A program made the position numbers and the translations under genes. A stretch of DNA of 64,000 nucleotides, from NCBI GenBank assembly GCA_003481005.1, contig QUKC01000009.1, forward strand, positions 1-64,000. The letters are read 5' to 3'. Below are positions 49,260 to 58,521 of this stretch, in pieces; position 1 is the first letter of the stretch; each line of letters begins with the position of its first letter. Under the pieces are notes generated by a model. It did no database searches and was not told where the DNA came from. It saw only the letters and a program-made list of their open reading frames with translations. Source of the DNA: Firmicutes bacterium TM09-10. GTDB lineage: Bacteria > Bacillota > Clostridia > Lachnospirales > Lachnospiraceae.

Positions 49260-50099
49260 ATGAGTTATAAAATCGTTGTGGACAGCTGTTGTGAGCTGCC
49301 GGAGAAATATAAGAAGGATCCGCATTTTGAAATCGTACCGCTTGGTCTGGAGGTCGGCGATTACCGGATTATGGACGATGAGCATTTTAATCAGAAGGAA
49401 TTTCTGGAGCAGGTTGCCTCATGTCCCCAGTGCCCGCGTTCCTCCTGTCCGTCGCCGGAGAGCTATCGGCAGGCGTTTGAATCGGAGGCAGAGCATATTT
49501 ATGTGGTAACGCTGTCCGGCAATTTGAGCGGGAGCTATAACAGTGCCATGGTCGGGAGGCAGATGTATCTGGAAGAGGACGAGTCCAAACAGATTTACGT
49601 CATGGATTCCTGTTCGGCTTCCTGCGGAGAGACACAGCTTGCGCTGCTGGCAGCTTCCCTGGAGGAACAGGGACTTTCCTTTGAAGAGGTGGTAAGCCGT
49701 CTGGAAGCGTTCCGCAGTGAGATGAATACGTATTTCGTCCTGGATAATCTGGAAACTCTGCGTAAAAACGGCAGACTCAGCGGTGTCAAGGCACTGGTTG
49801 CATCTACACTGAGCATCAAGCCCGTTATGGCAGGCACGATGGACGGCAGGATCGAGCAGATCGGGCAGGGCATCGGCATCCGTAAGGGTCTGCAGAAGAT
49901 GGCAGACGCAGTGGTGCGCAATGTGGCAAGACCGGAGGAAAAGACCCTGATGATCACCCATTGTAATTGCCCGGAGCGTGCAGAAAGCGTGAAGCGGATG
50001 GTGACCTCCAAGGTTTCTGTAAAGGATGTTGTGATTATGGATACTGCGGGCGTCAGCAGCATGTATGCCAATGACGGCGGTGTTATCGTGACGATCTGA
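49260..50099 (+). CDS. DegV-family fatty-acid-binding protein
   Basis: A 279-aa DegV protein, a two-domain fold that binds a single fatty acid and, in some species, presents it to fatty acid kinase (FakB role). Signatures are YKIVVDSCCELP, VVTLSGNLSGSYNSA, LRKNGRLSG and a late THCNCPERAE. A short Cys cluster (CPQCPRSSC) lies in the early loop. GGAGG is directly upstream of ATG 49260. No FakA is adjacent. Confidence 0.92.
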   Translation: MSYKIVVDSCCELPEKYKKDPHFEIVPLGLEVGDYRIMDDEHFNQKEFLEQVASCPQCPRSSCPSPESYRQAFESEAEHIYVVTLSGNLSGSYNSAMVGRQMYLEEDESKQIYVMDSCSASCGETQLALLAASLEEQGLSFEEVVSRLEAFRSEMNTYFVLDNLETLRKNGRLSGVKALVASTLSIKPVMAGTMDGRIEQIGQGIGIRKGLQKMADAVVRNVARPEEKTLMITHCNCPERAESVKRMVTSKVSVKDVVIMDTAGVSSMYANDGGVIVTI

Positions 50100-50130
50100 C
50101 GGACAGGAAATACGAAAAGAAGAGAAATGA

Positions 50131-50167
50131 AAGGCGGCTGTGCGGTAATGTGCGGCCGCTTTTTTTG
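50131..50167 (+). terminator. Terminator after the DegV gene
   Basis: GCGGC/GCCGC stem with secondary pairing and a seven-T tract. Confidence 0.65.
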
Positions 50168-50340
50168 TTTTTTATTCATCATTGGAAGGAGCGGTGTTTT
50201 TCCGGTTGTACGCAAAACGAGGCAGCTGGAACAGGAAAAAGGTGCAGTTGAAAATGAAAAGATTGTGGTTCATAAGAATATAAAATATTCTATAAAAATC
50301 TATAGAACAGATTGACAATCAAATTTCGATCTTTTACTAT
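50168..50340 (+). promoter_or_regulatory. Promoter region of the pentulose-kinase operon
   Basis: An inverted repeat TTCTATA-AAAATC-TATAGAA (50288-50307) sits just before TTGACA (50312-50317), 17 bp and TACTAT (50335-50340). The repeat is a good operator candidate for the ArsR-like regulator encoded at 52837. Confidence 0.65.
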
Positions 50341-50410
50341 AAAATTATCAAAAACATACAAAATAGCGAAAAATCGGAATAGAAATTCCCGGAATAAGGA
50401 GGATGCGGAT

Positions 50411-52012
50411 GTGACGAAACGAGAAAAAATCATTTCCTGTATTCAGGAGGGGCGCGGGGTATTGGGGATCGAATTCGGTTCGACCCGGATCAAGGCGGTG
50501 CTGATTGACGAAGACCATAATCCCATTGCAGCAGGCGACCATGAATGGGAGAATCGTCTGGAAAACGGTGTCTGGACCTACCGTCTGGAGGAGATTTGGG
50601 AAGGGCTGCAGGACAGCTACGACAAACTTGCGGAAGATGTGAAAAACACCTATCAGATCCAGCTGACCCGCCTGGGAGCCATCGGATTTTCCGGAATGAT
50701 GCACGGATATATGGCATTTGACCGGGAGGAAAAGCTGTTAGTGCCGTTTAGGACATGGCGCAACACGATGACGGAGGAAGCGGCTGCTGTGCTGTCGGAA
50801 TGCTTTGCCTTCAACATTCCGCAGCGGTGGAGCATCGCACATCTGTATCAGGCGATTTTAAAGGGCGAGGAGCATGTGGAAAAAATCGACTATTTAAGCA
50901 CCCTCGCCGGTTACATCCACTGGAAGCTGACCGGACAGCGCGTTGTCGGAATCGGAGAGGCATCCGGGATGTTCCCCATCGACTCTGCAACCGGCGATTA
51001 TGATGCAGAAATGATGCAGAAATTTGATGCGCTCGTGGCGGACAAAGGATTTCCCTGGAAGCTACGGGAAATATTACCGAAGGTGCTGCGTGCCGGAGAA
51101 ATGGCAGGCACGCTGACGAAAGAGGGAGCAAGGCTTCTGGATCGTTCCGGGTGTCTGCAGCCGGGGGTTCCCCTGTGTCCGCCGGAGGGAGACGCCGGAA
51201 CCGGAATGACCGCGACAAAGAGCGTGGAAAAGCGCACCGGCAATGTGTCCGCAGGGACGAGCGTGTTTGCAATGATTGTTCTGGAAAAGCCGCTTTCTGC
51301 CATGCACCGGGAAATTGATATGGTGACAACGCCTGCGGGTGATCCAGTTGCGATGGTGCATTGTAACAACTGCACGTCAGATCTGAACGCATGGGTCGGG
51401 CTGTTTGCGGAGTTTGCAGAATGTTTTGACATTAAAACAGATAAAAATAAACTTTTTTCCACACTTTATCAAAAGGCGATGGAGGGCGATAAGGATTGCG
51501 GCGGCATGATCGCCTGCAATTATTATTCCGGGGAACCGGTGACCGGTCTGGAAGAGGGCCGTCCGATGTTTTTGCGCAGACCGGACAGTCATTTGGGACT
51601 TGCGAACTTTATGCGGTCGCATTTATATGCGTCACTGGCGACGTTAAAGATCGGTCTGGACATTTTATTAAAAGAAGAGGACGTGAAAATCGATTCCATC
51701 ACCGGACACGGCGGACTGTTTAAAACAAAGGGCGTCGGACAGAGTATTCTGGCGGCAGCCATGAACGCGCCGATTTCCGTGATGGAGACGGCGGGAGAGG
51801 GCGGCGCCTGGGGCATGGCGCTTCTGGCGGCATACATGCTTTCCAAAAAAGACGGACAGAGCCTTGGGGATTATCTGGACAGCCGGGTATTTGCTGAGAG
51901 AAAGTCAGAGACCATGGAGCCGGATCCGGCGGATGTCGCAGGCTTTGAGACGTATACGAAGCAGTATCAGGCATGCCTTGCAGCGGAAAAAGCTGCGGTA
52001 CAGGCGTTCTGA
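50411..52012 (+). CDS. FGGY-family carbohydrate kinase
   Basis: A 533-aa sugar kinase of the FGGY (ribulokinase/xylulokinase) group, with an N-terminal ATP/sugar lobe starting [15 protein letters not shown], a middle [13 protein letters not shown] with the catalytic Asp region, and a C-terminal [12 protein letters not shown]. It should phosphorylate a pentulose, most likely ribulose or a relative, given the epimerase next door. GTG 50411 follows AAGGAGG by seven bases; earlier codons in the frame lack a ribosome site. Confidence 0.9.
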   Translation: MTKREKIISCIQEGRGVLGIEFGSTRIKAVLIDEDHNPIAAGDHEWENRLENGVWTYRLEEIWEGLQDSYDKLAEDVKNTYQIQLTRLGAIGFSGMMHGYMAFDREEKLLVPFRTWRNTMTEEAAAVLSECFAFNIPQRWSIAHLYQAILKGEEHVEKIDYLSTLAGYIHWKLTGQRVVGIGEASGMFPIDSATGDYDAEMMQKFDALVADKGFPWKLREILPKVLRAGEMAGTLTKEGARLLDRSGCLQPGVPLCPPEGDAGTGMTATKSVEKRTGNVSAGTSVFAMIVLEKPLSAMHREIDMVTTPAGDPVAMVHCNNCTSDLNAWVGLFAEFAECFDIKTDKNKLFSTLYQKAMEGDKDCGGMIACNYYSGEPVTGLEEGRPMFLRRPDSHLGLANFMRSHLYASLATLKIGLDILLKEEDVKIDSITGHGGLFKTKGVGQSILAAAMNAPISVMETAGEGGAWGMALLAAYMLSKKDGQSLGDYLDSRVFAERKSETMEPDPADVAGFETYTKQYQACLAAEKAAVQAF

Positions 52013-52080
52013 AAAGATACAGGTGCAATGCTGCAAATTGCAGATGCCGCAAAATAGCGGCAGAAAACAGGGAGAAAACG

Positions 52081-52782
52081 ATGCTGGAAGAACTCAAAAA
52101 AGCAGTATATGAAGCGAACATGGATTTGCCGCGATATGGTCTGGTGACCTTTACCTGGGGCAACGTCAGCGGAATCGACAGAGAAAGCGGGCTGTTTGTC
52201 ATTAAGCCAAGCGGTGTGGAGTATGATCAGCTGACACCGGAGGATATGGTTGTGATGGATCTGGACGGTAATAAAATAGAAGGAAGCTATCGTCCGTCCT
52301 CGGATACGGCAACGCATCTGGAGCTGTACCGGGCGTTTCCGAAGATCGGCGGAATCGTACATACCCATTCCTCCTATGCGACCAGCTGGGCTCAGGCAGG
52401 ACGTGGGATTCCATGCTATGGAACGACGCATGCGGATTACATGTATGGGGAAATTCCGTGCGTGCGCTGTCTGACCCCGGAGGAGATTGCAGAAGCCTAT
52501 GAGCAGAATACCGGCAGGCTGATCGTGGAGGAATTTGTCCGGATGGGAAAAGATCCGATGGCAGTTCCGGCAGTTCTGTGCAAAAACCACGGTCCCTTTA
52601 CCTGGGGAAAGGATGCCAGAGAAGCGGTACACAATGCGGTCGTGCTGGAAGAGGTTGCAAAAATGGCATACCGGACAGAATCGATCAATCCGCAGGTAAA
52701 GCCGGCACCACAGGAGCTTCAGGATAAGCATTATTACAGAAAACACGGCGCAAACGCCTATTATGGTCAGGAGAAACACTAG
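52081..52782 (+). CDS. araD: L-ribulose-5-phosphate 4-epimerase
   Basis: A 233-aa class II aldolase-type epimerase converting L-ribulose 5-phosphate to D-xylulose 5-phosphate. Blocks are [35 protein letters not shown] with zinc His ligands, [13 protein letters not shown] and ALCKNHG-like [12 protein letters not shown]. Length fits AraD/UlaF/SgaE. With the FGGY kinase upstream it suggests use of L-arabinose, L-ascorbate-type or related pentoses; no isomerase is in the window. Confidence 0.93.
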   Translation: MLEELKKAVYEANMDLPRYGLVTFTWGNVSGIDRESGLFVIKPSGVEYDQLTPEDMVVMDLDGNKIEGSYRPSSDTATHLELYRAFPKIGGIVHTHSSYATSWAQAGRGIPCYGTTHADYMYGEIPCVRCLTPEEIAEAYEQNTGRLIVEEFVRMGKDPMAVPAVLCKNHGPFTWGKDAREAVHNAVVLEEVAKMAYRTESINPQVKPAPQELQDKHYYRKHGANAYYGQEKH

Positions 52783-52836
52783 AGCAGGAGAGATCAGACA
52801 TCGTAGCTGGATAAACTTGGAAAAAGGGGGAAACGG

Positions 52837-53772
52837 ATGCTGCATATCAGAAATTTGGAAGAGGGCGTGGAGCTGTTCAAGGTACTTGGCTCGGATATCC
52901 GGGTGAACATCATTTTACTGCTGTTAAAAGAAAAAGAAATGAATATGAATGAGATCGCAGCCAGGCTGCAGATCACCAACGGCGCGCTGACCAGCCATAT
53001 CCGAAAGCTGGAGGAGGCCGGGCTGATCCGTGTGACCCAGGACAGTGTCGGACATGGAAATCAGAAGGTGTGCAGCGTTTTGGAAACCCGAATCCTGGTG
53101 GAGATCGGGACGCAGGAGGAGACAGGCGAAGGCGGTATTTTCCGGGCGGAAATTCCGGTGGGGCAGTATTCGGACTATCAGGTATTTCCCACCTGCGGCA
53201 TTTCCACGACGAAAAAGATGATCGGTGAAGTGGACGATCCCCGCTATTTTGCCCATCCGGATCGTACGGAAGCTGGAATTTTATGGCTTTCGAAAGGCTA
53301 TGTGGAATATCTGGTCCCGAATATCCTTCCGGTAGGACAAAAGATAGACGAGCTTACCTTCACCATGGAGATTTCCAGTGAGGCACCGGGCTTTAACAAC
53401 GACTGGCCCTCTGATATTACCTTTTTATTAAATGACACGCCGGTTGGAGTGTGGACATCTCCGGGAGACTTTGGGGACAGGCACGGGCTGTTTACACCAA
53501 ACTGGTGGTTTTCCGGATGGAATCAGTACGGACTGTTAAAAATGCTTGTTATCGATCAGAACGGGACGTATATTGATGGAATGAAAATTTCAGACGTTTC
53601 CACAACTCAGCTGCAGCTCGATTATAAAAGTCAGATCCGGTTAAAATTTGCCGTACAGGAGGATGCTGCCCATGTGGGCGGCATGACGCTCTTTGGCAGC
53701 GGCTTTGGCAATTACAGTCAGGGAATCCGTGTGCGGATGCGCTACAGCCCGATGGAAAAAGGGAATGAATGA
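52837..53772 (+). CDS. ArsR-like regulator with large ligand domain
   Basis: A 311-aa regulator with an N-terminal winged helix (about 10-85; VLGSDIRVNIILLLLKEKEM, EIAARLQITNGALTSHIRKL) and a 200-residue beta-rich C-terminal domain with many aromatic residues (FTPNWWFSGWNQYGLL), which resembles a sugar-binding jelly roll. It is the last gene of the kinase-epimerase operon and probably controls it in response to a carbohydrate. Regulators of this layout occur with arabinose or arabinofuranoside genes. The ATG at 52837 follows AAAGGGGGAAACGG. Confidence 0.85.
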   Translation: MLHIRNLEEGVELFKVLGSDIRVNIILLLLKEKEMNMNEIAARLQITNGALTSHIRKLEEAGLIRVTQDSVGHGNQKVCSVLETRILVEIGTQEETGEGGIFRAEIPVGQYSDYQVFPTCGISTTKKMIGEVDDPRYFAHPDRTEAGILWLSKGYVEYLVPNILPVGQKIDELTFTMEISSEAPGFNNDWPSDITFLLNDTPVGVWTSPGDFGDRHGLFTPNWWFSGWNQYGLLKMLVIDQNGTYIDGMKISDVSTTQLQLDYKSQIRLKFAVQEDAAHVGGMTLFGSGFGNYSQGIRVRMRYSPMEKGNE

Positions 53773-53794
53773 GATTTTTAGAAGAATAGAGGTG

Positions 53795-53840
53795 CGGCCT
53801 CAGCTGATTTGTTCGCCTTTTTGTCAGCTGAGGCCGTTTC
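53795..53840. terminator. Bidirectional terminator
   Basis: A 13-bp stem CGGCCTCAGCTGA/TCAGCTGAGGCCG with T-rich flank, between convergent genes. Confidence 0.85.
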
Positions 53841-53849
53841 TTTTGTTTG

Positions 53850-54599
53850 CTACGCCTCTTCTCCCTGTGCCTTCTCCCCCTGCGCCAGTTTTTCCATACA
53901 GGCATCTACCGATTTACGCAGAACCTTCGCTTCGCCAAAGCCCAGGCGGAAGGATTTGCCGTCCTGCATCGTTACCTTAAACATGGAGATGGATCGGATA
54001 TATCGCATGTTGAGCACCGTATTACTGGCAAGCAGGATAAAGCTGTCATATTTGCTTAAGGTGCCGCAAAACGAGGCAATGGACATATCGGTGGTGTATT
54101 CGCTGCCGTTGGTAGTGTGAATGCAGACGTAACGGTAGTTTTTCGGCCAGGCGCAGGAAATCTGGTCCTCCGTCAGGTAAAAGGTGTCGGTCTGGTTGCG
54201 GAATTCGAGTTTTTGGGCCTTACTGTTTTTGATGGACAGCAGATGGTCAATCATTTCTGTCAGCTCTGCAACGACAATGGGCTTGTCCAGAAAAAGAGCA
54301 TTGTCTGGAAGATTTTTCGATTTGCGGTAGTCTACCTTATCGCAGCAGAAAACGATGGGGACATCTGTGCCGTCGGCCCGAAGCATGTGGGAAAGCTCCA
54401 CAGCGTCGCAGCCGTCTTCTGTCATATCCATAAAAATCGCATCATAGATCATAGGTGTTGTGAGGATGGACTCTTTGCTTCCAAAGGAATCTACGTATAA
54501 AACGCCGGTTGTATTCAGACGGCGGTCAGATTCCCGCCCGAGAAGGCGTTCCATTTGTTTTCGGTCCGCCATATGGTCATCACAGATTGCCAAGTGCAT
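53850..54599 (-). CDS. LytTR-family response regulator
   Basis: A 249-aa protein with an N-terminal receiver-like domain (MHLAICDDHMADRKQMERLL, YDAIFMDMTEDGCDA with the phospho-Asp, LDKPIV with the conserved Lys) and a C-terminal LytTR DNA-binding domain (FYLTEDQISCAWPKNYRYVC, SKYDSFILLASNTVLNMRYI). Such regulators normally pair with a histidine kinase of the GHKL type, but none is adjacent. AGGAGG precedes ATG 54599, and repeat B lies in the upstream gap. Target genes cannot be inferred. Confidence 0.9.
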   Translation of the reverse strand: MHLAICDDHMADRKQMERLLGRESDRRLNTTGVLYVDSFGSKESILTTPMIYDAIFMDMTEDGCDAVELSHMLRADGTDVPIVFCCDKVDYRKSKNLPDNALFLDKPIVVAELTEMIDHLLSIKNSKAQKLEFRNQTDTFYLTEDQISCAWPKNYRYVCIHTTNGSEYTTDMSIASFCGTLSKYDSFILLASNTVLNMRYIRSISMFKVTMQDGKSFRLGFGEAKVLRKSVDACMEKLAQGEKAQGEEA

Positions 54600-54643
54600 A
54601 ATGATACCTCCTGATCTTTTGTAAATAGCATTCAAAGATGCGA

Positions 54644-54671
54644 TTTTGCGAATGGTGCGAGTGAACTGTAA
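54644..54671 (+). repeat. 28-bp repeat B, copy 3
   Basis: TTTTGCGAATGGTGCGAGTG then AACTGTAA, between the LytTR and DUF1294 genes. Confidence 0.7.
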
Positions 54672-54714
54672 ATTTTTAGCTGCGTTTTACAGGATGCCTG
54701 TAAGCGCCGGCCTG

Positions 54715-55008
54715 TTATAAGAGGGAAATGGAAACAGGACCGAACAGGATGTACAAAACCGCAGCAATCTGTAGGATTAAAATAGCGGGCATTCCCCAGA
54801 CGAACTGTGGATGCAGTGTCTTGTGATGGAATGTATACATCCCGGCGATGCTTCCGATGCTGCCGCCGATGATGGCGAGCAGAAACAGCGTCGATTCCGG
54901 AATGCGCCATGCCTTGCGGCGTGCGCGGTTTTTATCAATTCCCATTGCAGCAAATCCTGCAAGATTTACAATCAGCAGATAAATTGCCAAAATCAGTAAA
55001 ACATCCAT
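54715..55008 (-). CDS. DUF1294 membrane protein
   Basis: A 97-aa membrane protein with three helices. It carries the DUF1294 motif (FAAMGIDKNRARRKAWRIPE, LFLLAIIGGSIGSIAGMYTF, HHKTLHPQFVWGMP). Proteins of this family are often linked to cold-shock domains in other bacteria; here it is the membrane part alone. Function unknown. GGGAG precedes the start. It is separately transcribed from argG, which is also on the minus strand but upstream. Confidence 0.9.
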   Translation of the reverse strand: MDVLLILAIYLLIVNLAGFAAMGIDKNRARRKAWRIPESTLFLLAIIGGSIGSIAGMYTFHHKTLHPQFVWGMPAILILQIAAVLYILFGPVSISLL

Positions 55009-55132
55009 TCAAAAACTCCCTGTATTTTTAAAAATTAAATCACTTCGTATTTATTATAGGATTTATTATAGGAGATCGAAAAAAAGATTGCAAGAAGCCG
55101 GGGCAAAAAAAGATATGAGTGAACTGTAACAA

Positions 55133-55167
55133 AAAGGGCTTCCGTGCCAAAAGCACGGAAGCCCTTT
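55133..55167 (-). terminator. argG terminator
   Basis: A 15-bp perfect stem AAAGGGCTTCCGTGC/GCACGGAAGCCCTTT around CAAAA, then T-rich, ending the minus-strand argG gene. Confidence 0.85.
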
Positions 55168-55174
55168 ATTCATG

Positions 55175-55209
55175 ACAATAGAATGTTCGCAGAGCGTGCA
55201 TTCTATTGT
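55175..55209. repeat. 35-bp palindromic repeat A, copy 4
   Basis: ACAATAGAATGTTCGCAGAG with its pairing arm CATTCTATTGT; 14 bp from the argG stop. Confidence 0.8.
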
Positions 55210-55222
55210 TAGCGTATAGTGA

Positions 55223-56446
55223 TTAGTTGTTGTTCTTTTCTACTTCCTGCATCTTCATTGCACGAACCTTGCTGGAAAGTCCGAACAGGTTGATGAAGCC
55301 TTCTGCATCGTGGTGGTCATACAGATCGCCGGTTGTGAAGGAAGCAAGGCTTTCATTGTAGAGAGAGTAAGGAGAAGTTGTGCCGGCTTTGATGATGTTG
55401 CCCTTGTAGAGCTTGAATTTTACTTCGCCGGTTACATATTCCTGAGTCTTTTCTACGAATGCCTGAACTGCCTCGCGCAGAGGAGTGAACCATTTGCCTT
55501 CGTATACAATCTGAGCCATCTTGTTGCCCATATCGATCTTTTCTGCATAGGTATCGCGGTCGAGGATCAGCTCTTCCAGCTGCTGATGTGCCTCCATCAG
55601 GATCGTTCCGCCGGGAGTCTCATAAACGCCGCGGGATTTCATGCCGACAACACGGTTCTCTACGATATCGACGATGCCGATGCCGTGCTTTGCGCCCAGC
55701 TTGTTCAGAGTGCGGATGATGTCGGAAACCTTCATCTCTACACCGTTTACGCTCTTCGGAACGCCTTTTTCAAAGGTCATGGTAACGTATTCTGCCTCGT
55801 CGGGAGCTTCCTCGGGAGTGCAGCCTAAAACAAGCAGATGTCCGTAGTTGGGCTCGTTTGCGGGATCCTCCAGTTCCAGACCTTCATGGCTGATGTGCCA
55901 GATGTTACGGTCGCGGCTGTAGCTGGAATCTGCAGAGAAAGGAAGGTGGATGCCGTGAGCCTGGCAGTATTCGATTTCGGATTCCCGAGAATCCATGGTC
56001 CACTTATCGTTTCTCCATGCAGCAATGATCTTTAAATCAGGAGCCAGGGCTTTGATGCCGAGCTCGAAACGGATCTGGTCGTTGCCCTTGCCGGTAGCGC
56101 CGTGGCAGATTGCGGTAGCGCCCTCTTTGCGGGCAACCTCAACCAGCTTCTTCGCGATCAGCGGACGCGCCATAGATGTGCCCAGCAGGTATTTGTTTTC
56201 GTAAACAGCATGTGCCTGTACGCAGGGAACGATGTATTCGTCGCACAGTTCGTCATTTACATCGAGGATATATAATTTGGAAGCACCGCAGGAGATTGCT
56301 CTTTCTTCCAGACCGTCCAGCTCTTCTTCCTGTCCGCAGTCGATGCAGACGCAGATAACTTCGTAGTCGAAATTTTCTTTCAGCCACGGAATGATGGCTG
56401 TGGTATCCAGACCGCCGGAATACGCTAAAATAACTTTTTCTTTCAT
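55223..56446 (-). CDS. argG: Argininosuccinate synthase
   Basis: A 407-aa enzyme joining citrulline and aspartate with ATP in the second-last step of arginine synthesis. The ATP site is AYSGGLDTTAIIPWL; citrulline/aspartate-binding blocks include CHGATGKGNDQIRFE, FSADSSYSRDRNIWHIS and VVGMKSRGVYETPGG. Length matches the family. ATG 56446 follows GGAGTAATTATC. Divergent from argC with 237 bp between them; both probably respond to an ArgR-type repressor. argH is not in the window. Confidence 0.97.
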   Translation of the reverse strand: MKEKVILAYSGGLDTTAIIPWLKENFDYEVICVCIDCGQEEELDGLEERAISCGASKLYILDVNDELCDEYIVPCVQAHAVYENKYLLGTSMARPLIAKKLVEVARKEGATAICHGATGKGNDQIRFELGIKALAPDLKIIAAWRNDKWTMDSRESEIEYCQAHGIHLPFSADSSYSRDRNIWHISHEGLELEDPANEPNYGHLLVLGCTPEEAPDEAEYVTMTFEKGVPKSVNGVEMKVSDIIRTLNKLGAKHGIGIVDIVENRVVGMKSRGVYETPGGTILMEAHQQLEELILDRDTYAEKIDMGNKMAQIVYEGKWFTPLREAVQAFVEKTQEYVTGEVKFKLYKGNIIKAGTTSPYSLYNESLASFTTGDLYDHHDAEGFINLFGLSSKVRAMKMQEVEKNNN

Positions 56447-56488
56447 GATAATTACTCCTCCATATGCTGTGTTTGATTTTTCTTTCAA

Positions 56489-56683
56489 GCTGTGTCAAGA
56501 TAAGGATGGAAGCATCCGTTCCCGACTGACTGAAATTACTATACACCCGGATGCGATGGAATGCAAGTGTAAATTTATGCAAATTATAAATATTTTATTC
56601 ATGAAAATGAAATATATTCCAAAAATACTTGAATATTATGCATAAATGCAGTATGATTATGCAATGTTAAGGAGGAAAAGGAA
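56489..56683. promoter_or_regulatory. argG-argC divergent control region
   Basis: argC promoter: TTGAAT (56629-56634), 17 bp, TATGAT (56652-56657). Near it, TGAATATTATGCATAA and TGCATAAATGCA (56630-56650) and ATTTTATTCATGAAAATGAA (about 56592-56611) resemble AT-rich ARG boxes (consensus-like TNAATNTTNATTNA), so ArgR control is probable but unproven. Confidence 0.55.
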
Positions 56684-57751
56684 ATGATTCGGGTTGGAAT
56701 TATCGGAGCGACCGGCTATGCCGGCGGGGAGCTGGTCCGTCTTTTATACGGGCATAAAGATGTAGAAATCAAATGGTACGGATCCAGAAGCTATGTGGAT
56801 CAGAAATATGCGTCTGTTTATCAGAATATGTTTCAGATTGTAGAGGATGTTTGTAAGGATGATAATTTAAAGCAGCTGGCAAAAGAGGTCGATGTGATCT
56901 TTACCGCGACGCCCCAGGGCTTCCTGGCAGGAGTTCTGGATGAGGAAATCCTTTCCAATACAAAGGTGATCGATCTGAGTGCGGATTTTCGGATCAAGGA
57001 CGTTGCTACTTATGAAAAGTGGTATGGAATCGAACATAAATCTCCGCAGTTTATTCCGGAAGCGGTTTACGGTCTGTGTGAAAGAAACCGTGAGGCGATC
57101 AAACAGGCTCGTCTGGTAGCAAATCCGGGATGTTATCCCACCTGCTCCATTACTTCGATCTTTCCGCTGGCAGCAGAGGGACTGATCGATATGAATACGC
57201 TGATTATTGATGCAAAGAGCGGTACCTCCGGGGCAGGGCGTAGTGCAAAGGTTGCAAACCTGTACTGTGAGGTGAATGAAAATATCAAGGCATACGGTGT
57301 TGCGAGCCATCGCCATACGCCGGAGATCGAGGAGCAGCTGTCCTATGCGGCAGGCTGTCCGGTTGTGCTGAACTTTACGCCGCATCTGGTTCCGATGAAC
57401 CGTGGAATTCTGGTGACGGCTTATGCTTCCTTAAAAGAAGTGAAAAAGCCGGACGGAAGCCTTGGACTGCCGGATGCTGCAATGATTCGGGCAGCCTATG
57501 ACAAATATTATCAGGATGAGAAGTTTGTGCGCGTGCTGCCGGAGGGTGTGTGCCCGGAAACGAAGTGGGTAGAGGGCAGCAATTTTGTAGATGTGAACGT
57601 TAAGGTCGATCCGAGGACGAAGCGTGTGATTATGATGGGTGCCATGGATAATCTGGTGAAAGGCGCAGCAGGACAGGCAGTGCAGAATATGAATCTGATG
57701 TTTGGACTGGAGGAGTCCGAGGGCCTGGATCTTGTGCCGATGTTCCCGTAA
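56684..57751 (+). CDS. argC: N-acetyl-gamma-glutamyl-phosphate reductase
   Basis: A 355-aa NADPH enzyme making N-acetylglutamate semialdehyde. N-terminal nucleotide site GIIGATGYAGGELVRLLYGH; active Cys in VANPGCYPTCSITSIFP; later HRHTPEIEEQL and FTPHLVPMNRGILVT. Length is typical of the long form. AAGGAGG precedes ATG 56684. Unlike in most Bacillota the next arginine gene does not follow directly; 1.27 kb with two other genes comes between. Confidence 0.97.
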   Translation: MIRVGIIGATGYAGGELVRLLYGHKDVEIKWYGSRSYVDQKYASVYQNMFQIVEDVCKDDNLKQLAKEVDVIFTATPQGFLAGVLDEEILSNTKVIDLSADFRIKDVATYEKWYGIEHKSPQFIPEAVYGLCERNREAIKQARLVANPGCYPTCSITSIFPLAAEGLIDMNTLIIDAKSGTSGAGRSAKVANLYCEVNENIKAYGVASHRHTPEIEEQLSYAAGCPVVLNFTPHLVPMNRGILVTAYASLKEVKKPDGSLGLPDAAMIRAAYDKYYQDEKFVRVLPEGVCPETKWVEGSNFVDVNVKVDPRTKRVIMMGAMDNLVKGAAGQAVQNMNLMFGLEESEGLDLVPMFP

Positions 57752-57781
57752 GGGATGGTGGATTCCCGGCAGACTTTGACC

Positions 57782-57893
57782 GCCCCGGCAGCCGGGGCTG
57801 GCAATCAGTCTGCGCGGTGAGGCCTGGTTGCCTGCGGCAACAGCGGCCTGTGAGGTAGGGCTGAGTTTGTGTGGGCTGGTCGCCGTAGGCGAC
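57782..57893 (+). repeat. Cluster of three short hairpins
   Basis: GCCCCGGCAGCCGGGGC (57782-57798), GTTGCCTGCGGCAAC (57827-57841) and GTCGCCGTAGGCGAC (57879-57893). All are short, perfect, GC-rich stems with 1-3 nt loops about 40-50 bp apart, in an unusually G-rich stretch after argC. Confidence 0.6.
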
Positions 57894-57993
57894 TTTGCCC
57901 TGTTGGGGTAAAAAGGTCTTGATTTTCCGTGGAGTTGTTTGTAAAATTCAAGGTTAGAGAAATTTAGTGGCTTTGAGGATTGAGGTGTTTTGG

Positions 57994-58515
57994 ATGGCTG
58001 TCGGGCAGGAGTTGGTGGTGCATCCTTTTTCTCCGGTGGTGGACGGGCATTCCAGAGTGTTGATTTTAGGAAGTCTGCCGTCGGTGAAGTCGAGGGAGAA
58101 TCATTTTTATTACGGGCATCCGCAGAACCGGTTTTGGAAGGTTTTAGCGGGGGTGTGTCAGGCGGAGGTTCCGGTGTCGGTGGAGGAGAAAAAGGCTTTT
58201 TTGCTGGCAAATGGGATCGCTGTGTGGGATGTGATCGCTTCCTGTCGGATTGTAGGGTCTTCGGACAGCTCCATCCGGGATGTGGCAGCAAACGATGTGG
58301 CCGGGCTTTTGCAGGATTCCAGGATTGAGGCGGTGTTTTGCAACGGCGCAAAGTCATGGGAGTTATATCACAGGTATTGTGAGAAGGCATGTCAGCGGGA
58401 AGCGGGGAAGCTTCCCTCCACGTCGCCGGCGAATGCGGCATGGTCGCCTGAACGGCTGATAAAAAGCTGGGGCGAGGCGCTTTTGCCTTATGTTGGCCCT
58501 GGCAGGAAAGGATAA
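57994..58515 (+). CDS. DNA-deoxyinosine glycosylase (UDG superfamily)
   Basis: A 173-aa repair enzyme of the uracil-DNA-glycosylase superfamily. VLILGSLPSVKSRENHFYYG then HPQNRFWKVL is the substrate-binding block of the MUG/hypoxanthine group, and STSPANAAWSPERLIKSWGE is the late motif. It excises deaminated bases such as hypoxanthine. GAGGTG lies about six bases before ATG 57994; an earlier GTG at 57967 is less likely. It sits between argC and argJ with no clear link to arginine. Confidence 0.9.
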   Translation: MAVGQELVVHPFSPVVDGHSRVLILGSLPSVKSRENHFYYGHPQNRFWKVLAGVCQAEVPVSVEEKKAFLLANGIAVWDVIASCRIVGSSDSSIRDVAANDVAGLLQDSRIEAVFCNGAKSWELYHRYCEKACQREAGKLPSTSPANAAWSPERLIKSWGEALLPYVGPGRKG

Positions 58516-58521
58516 ATAACA

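Noticed and set aside
49419..49961. Minus-strand ORF with His-rich translation inside the DegV gene
   Set aside because: Antisense shadow of a clear DegV coding sequence.
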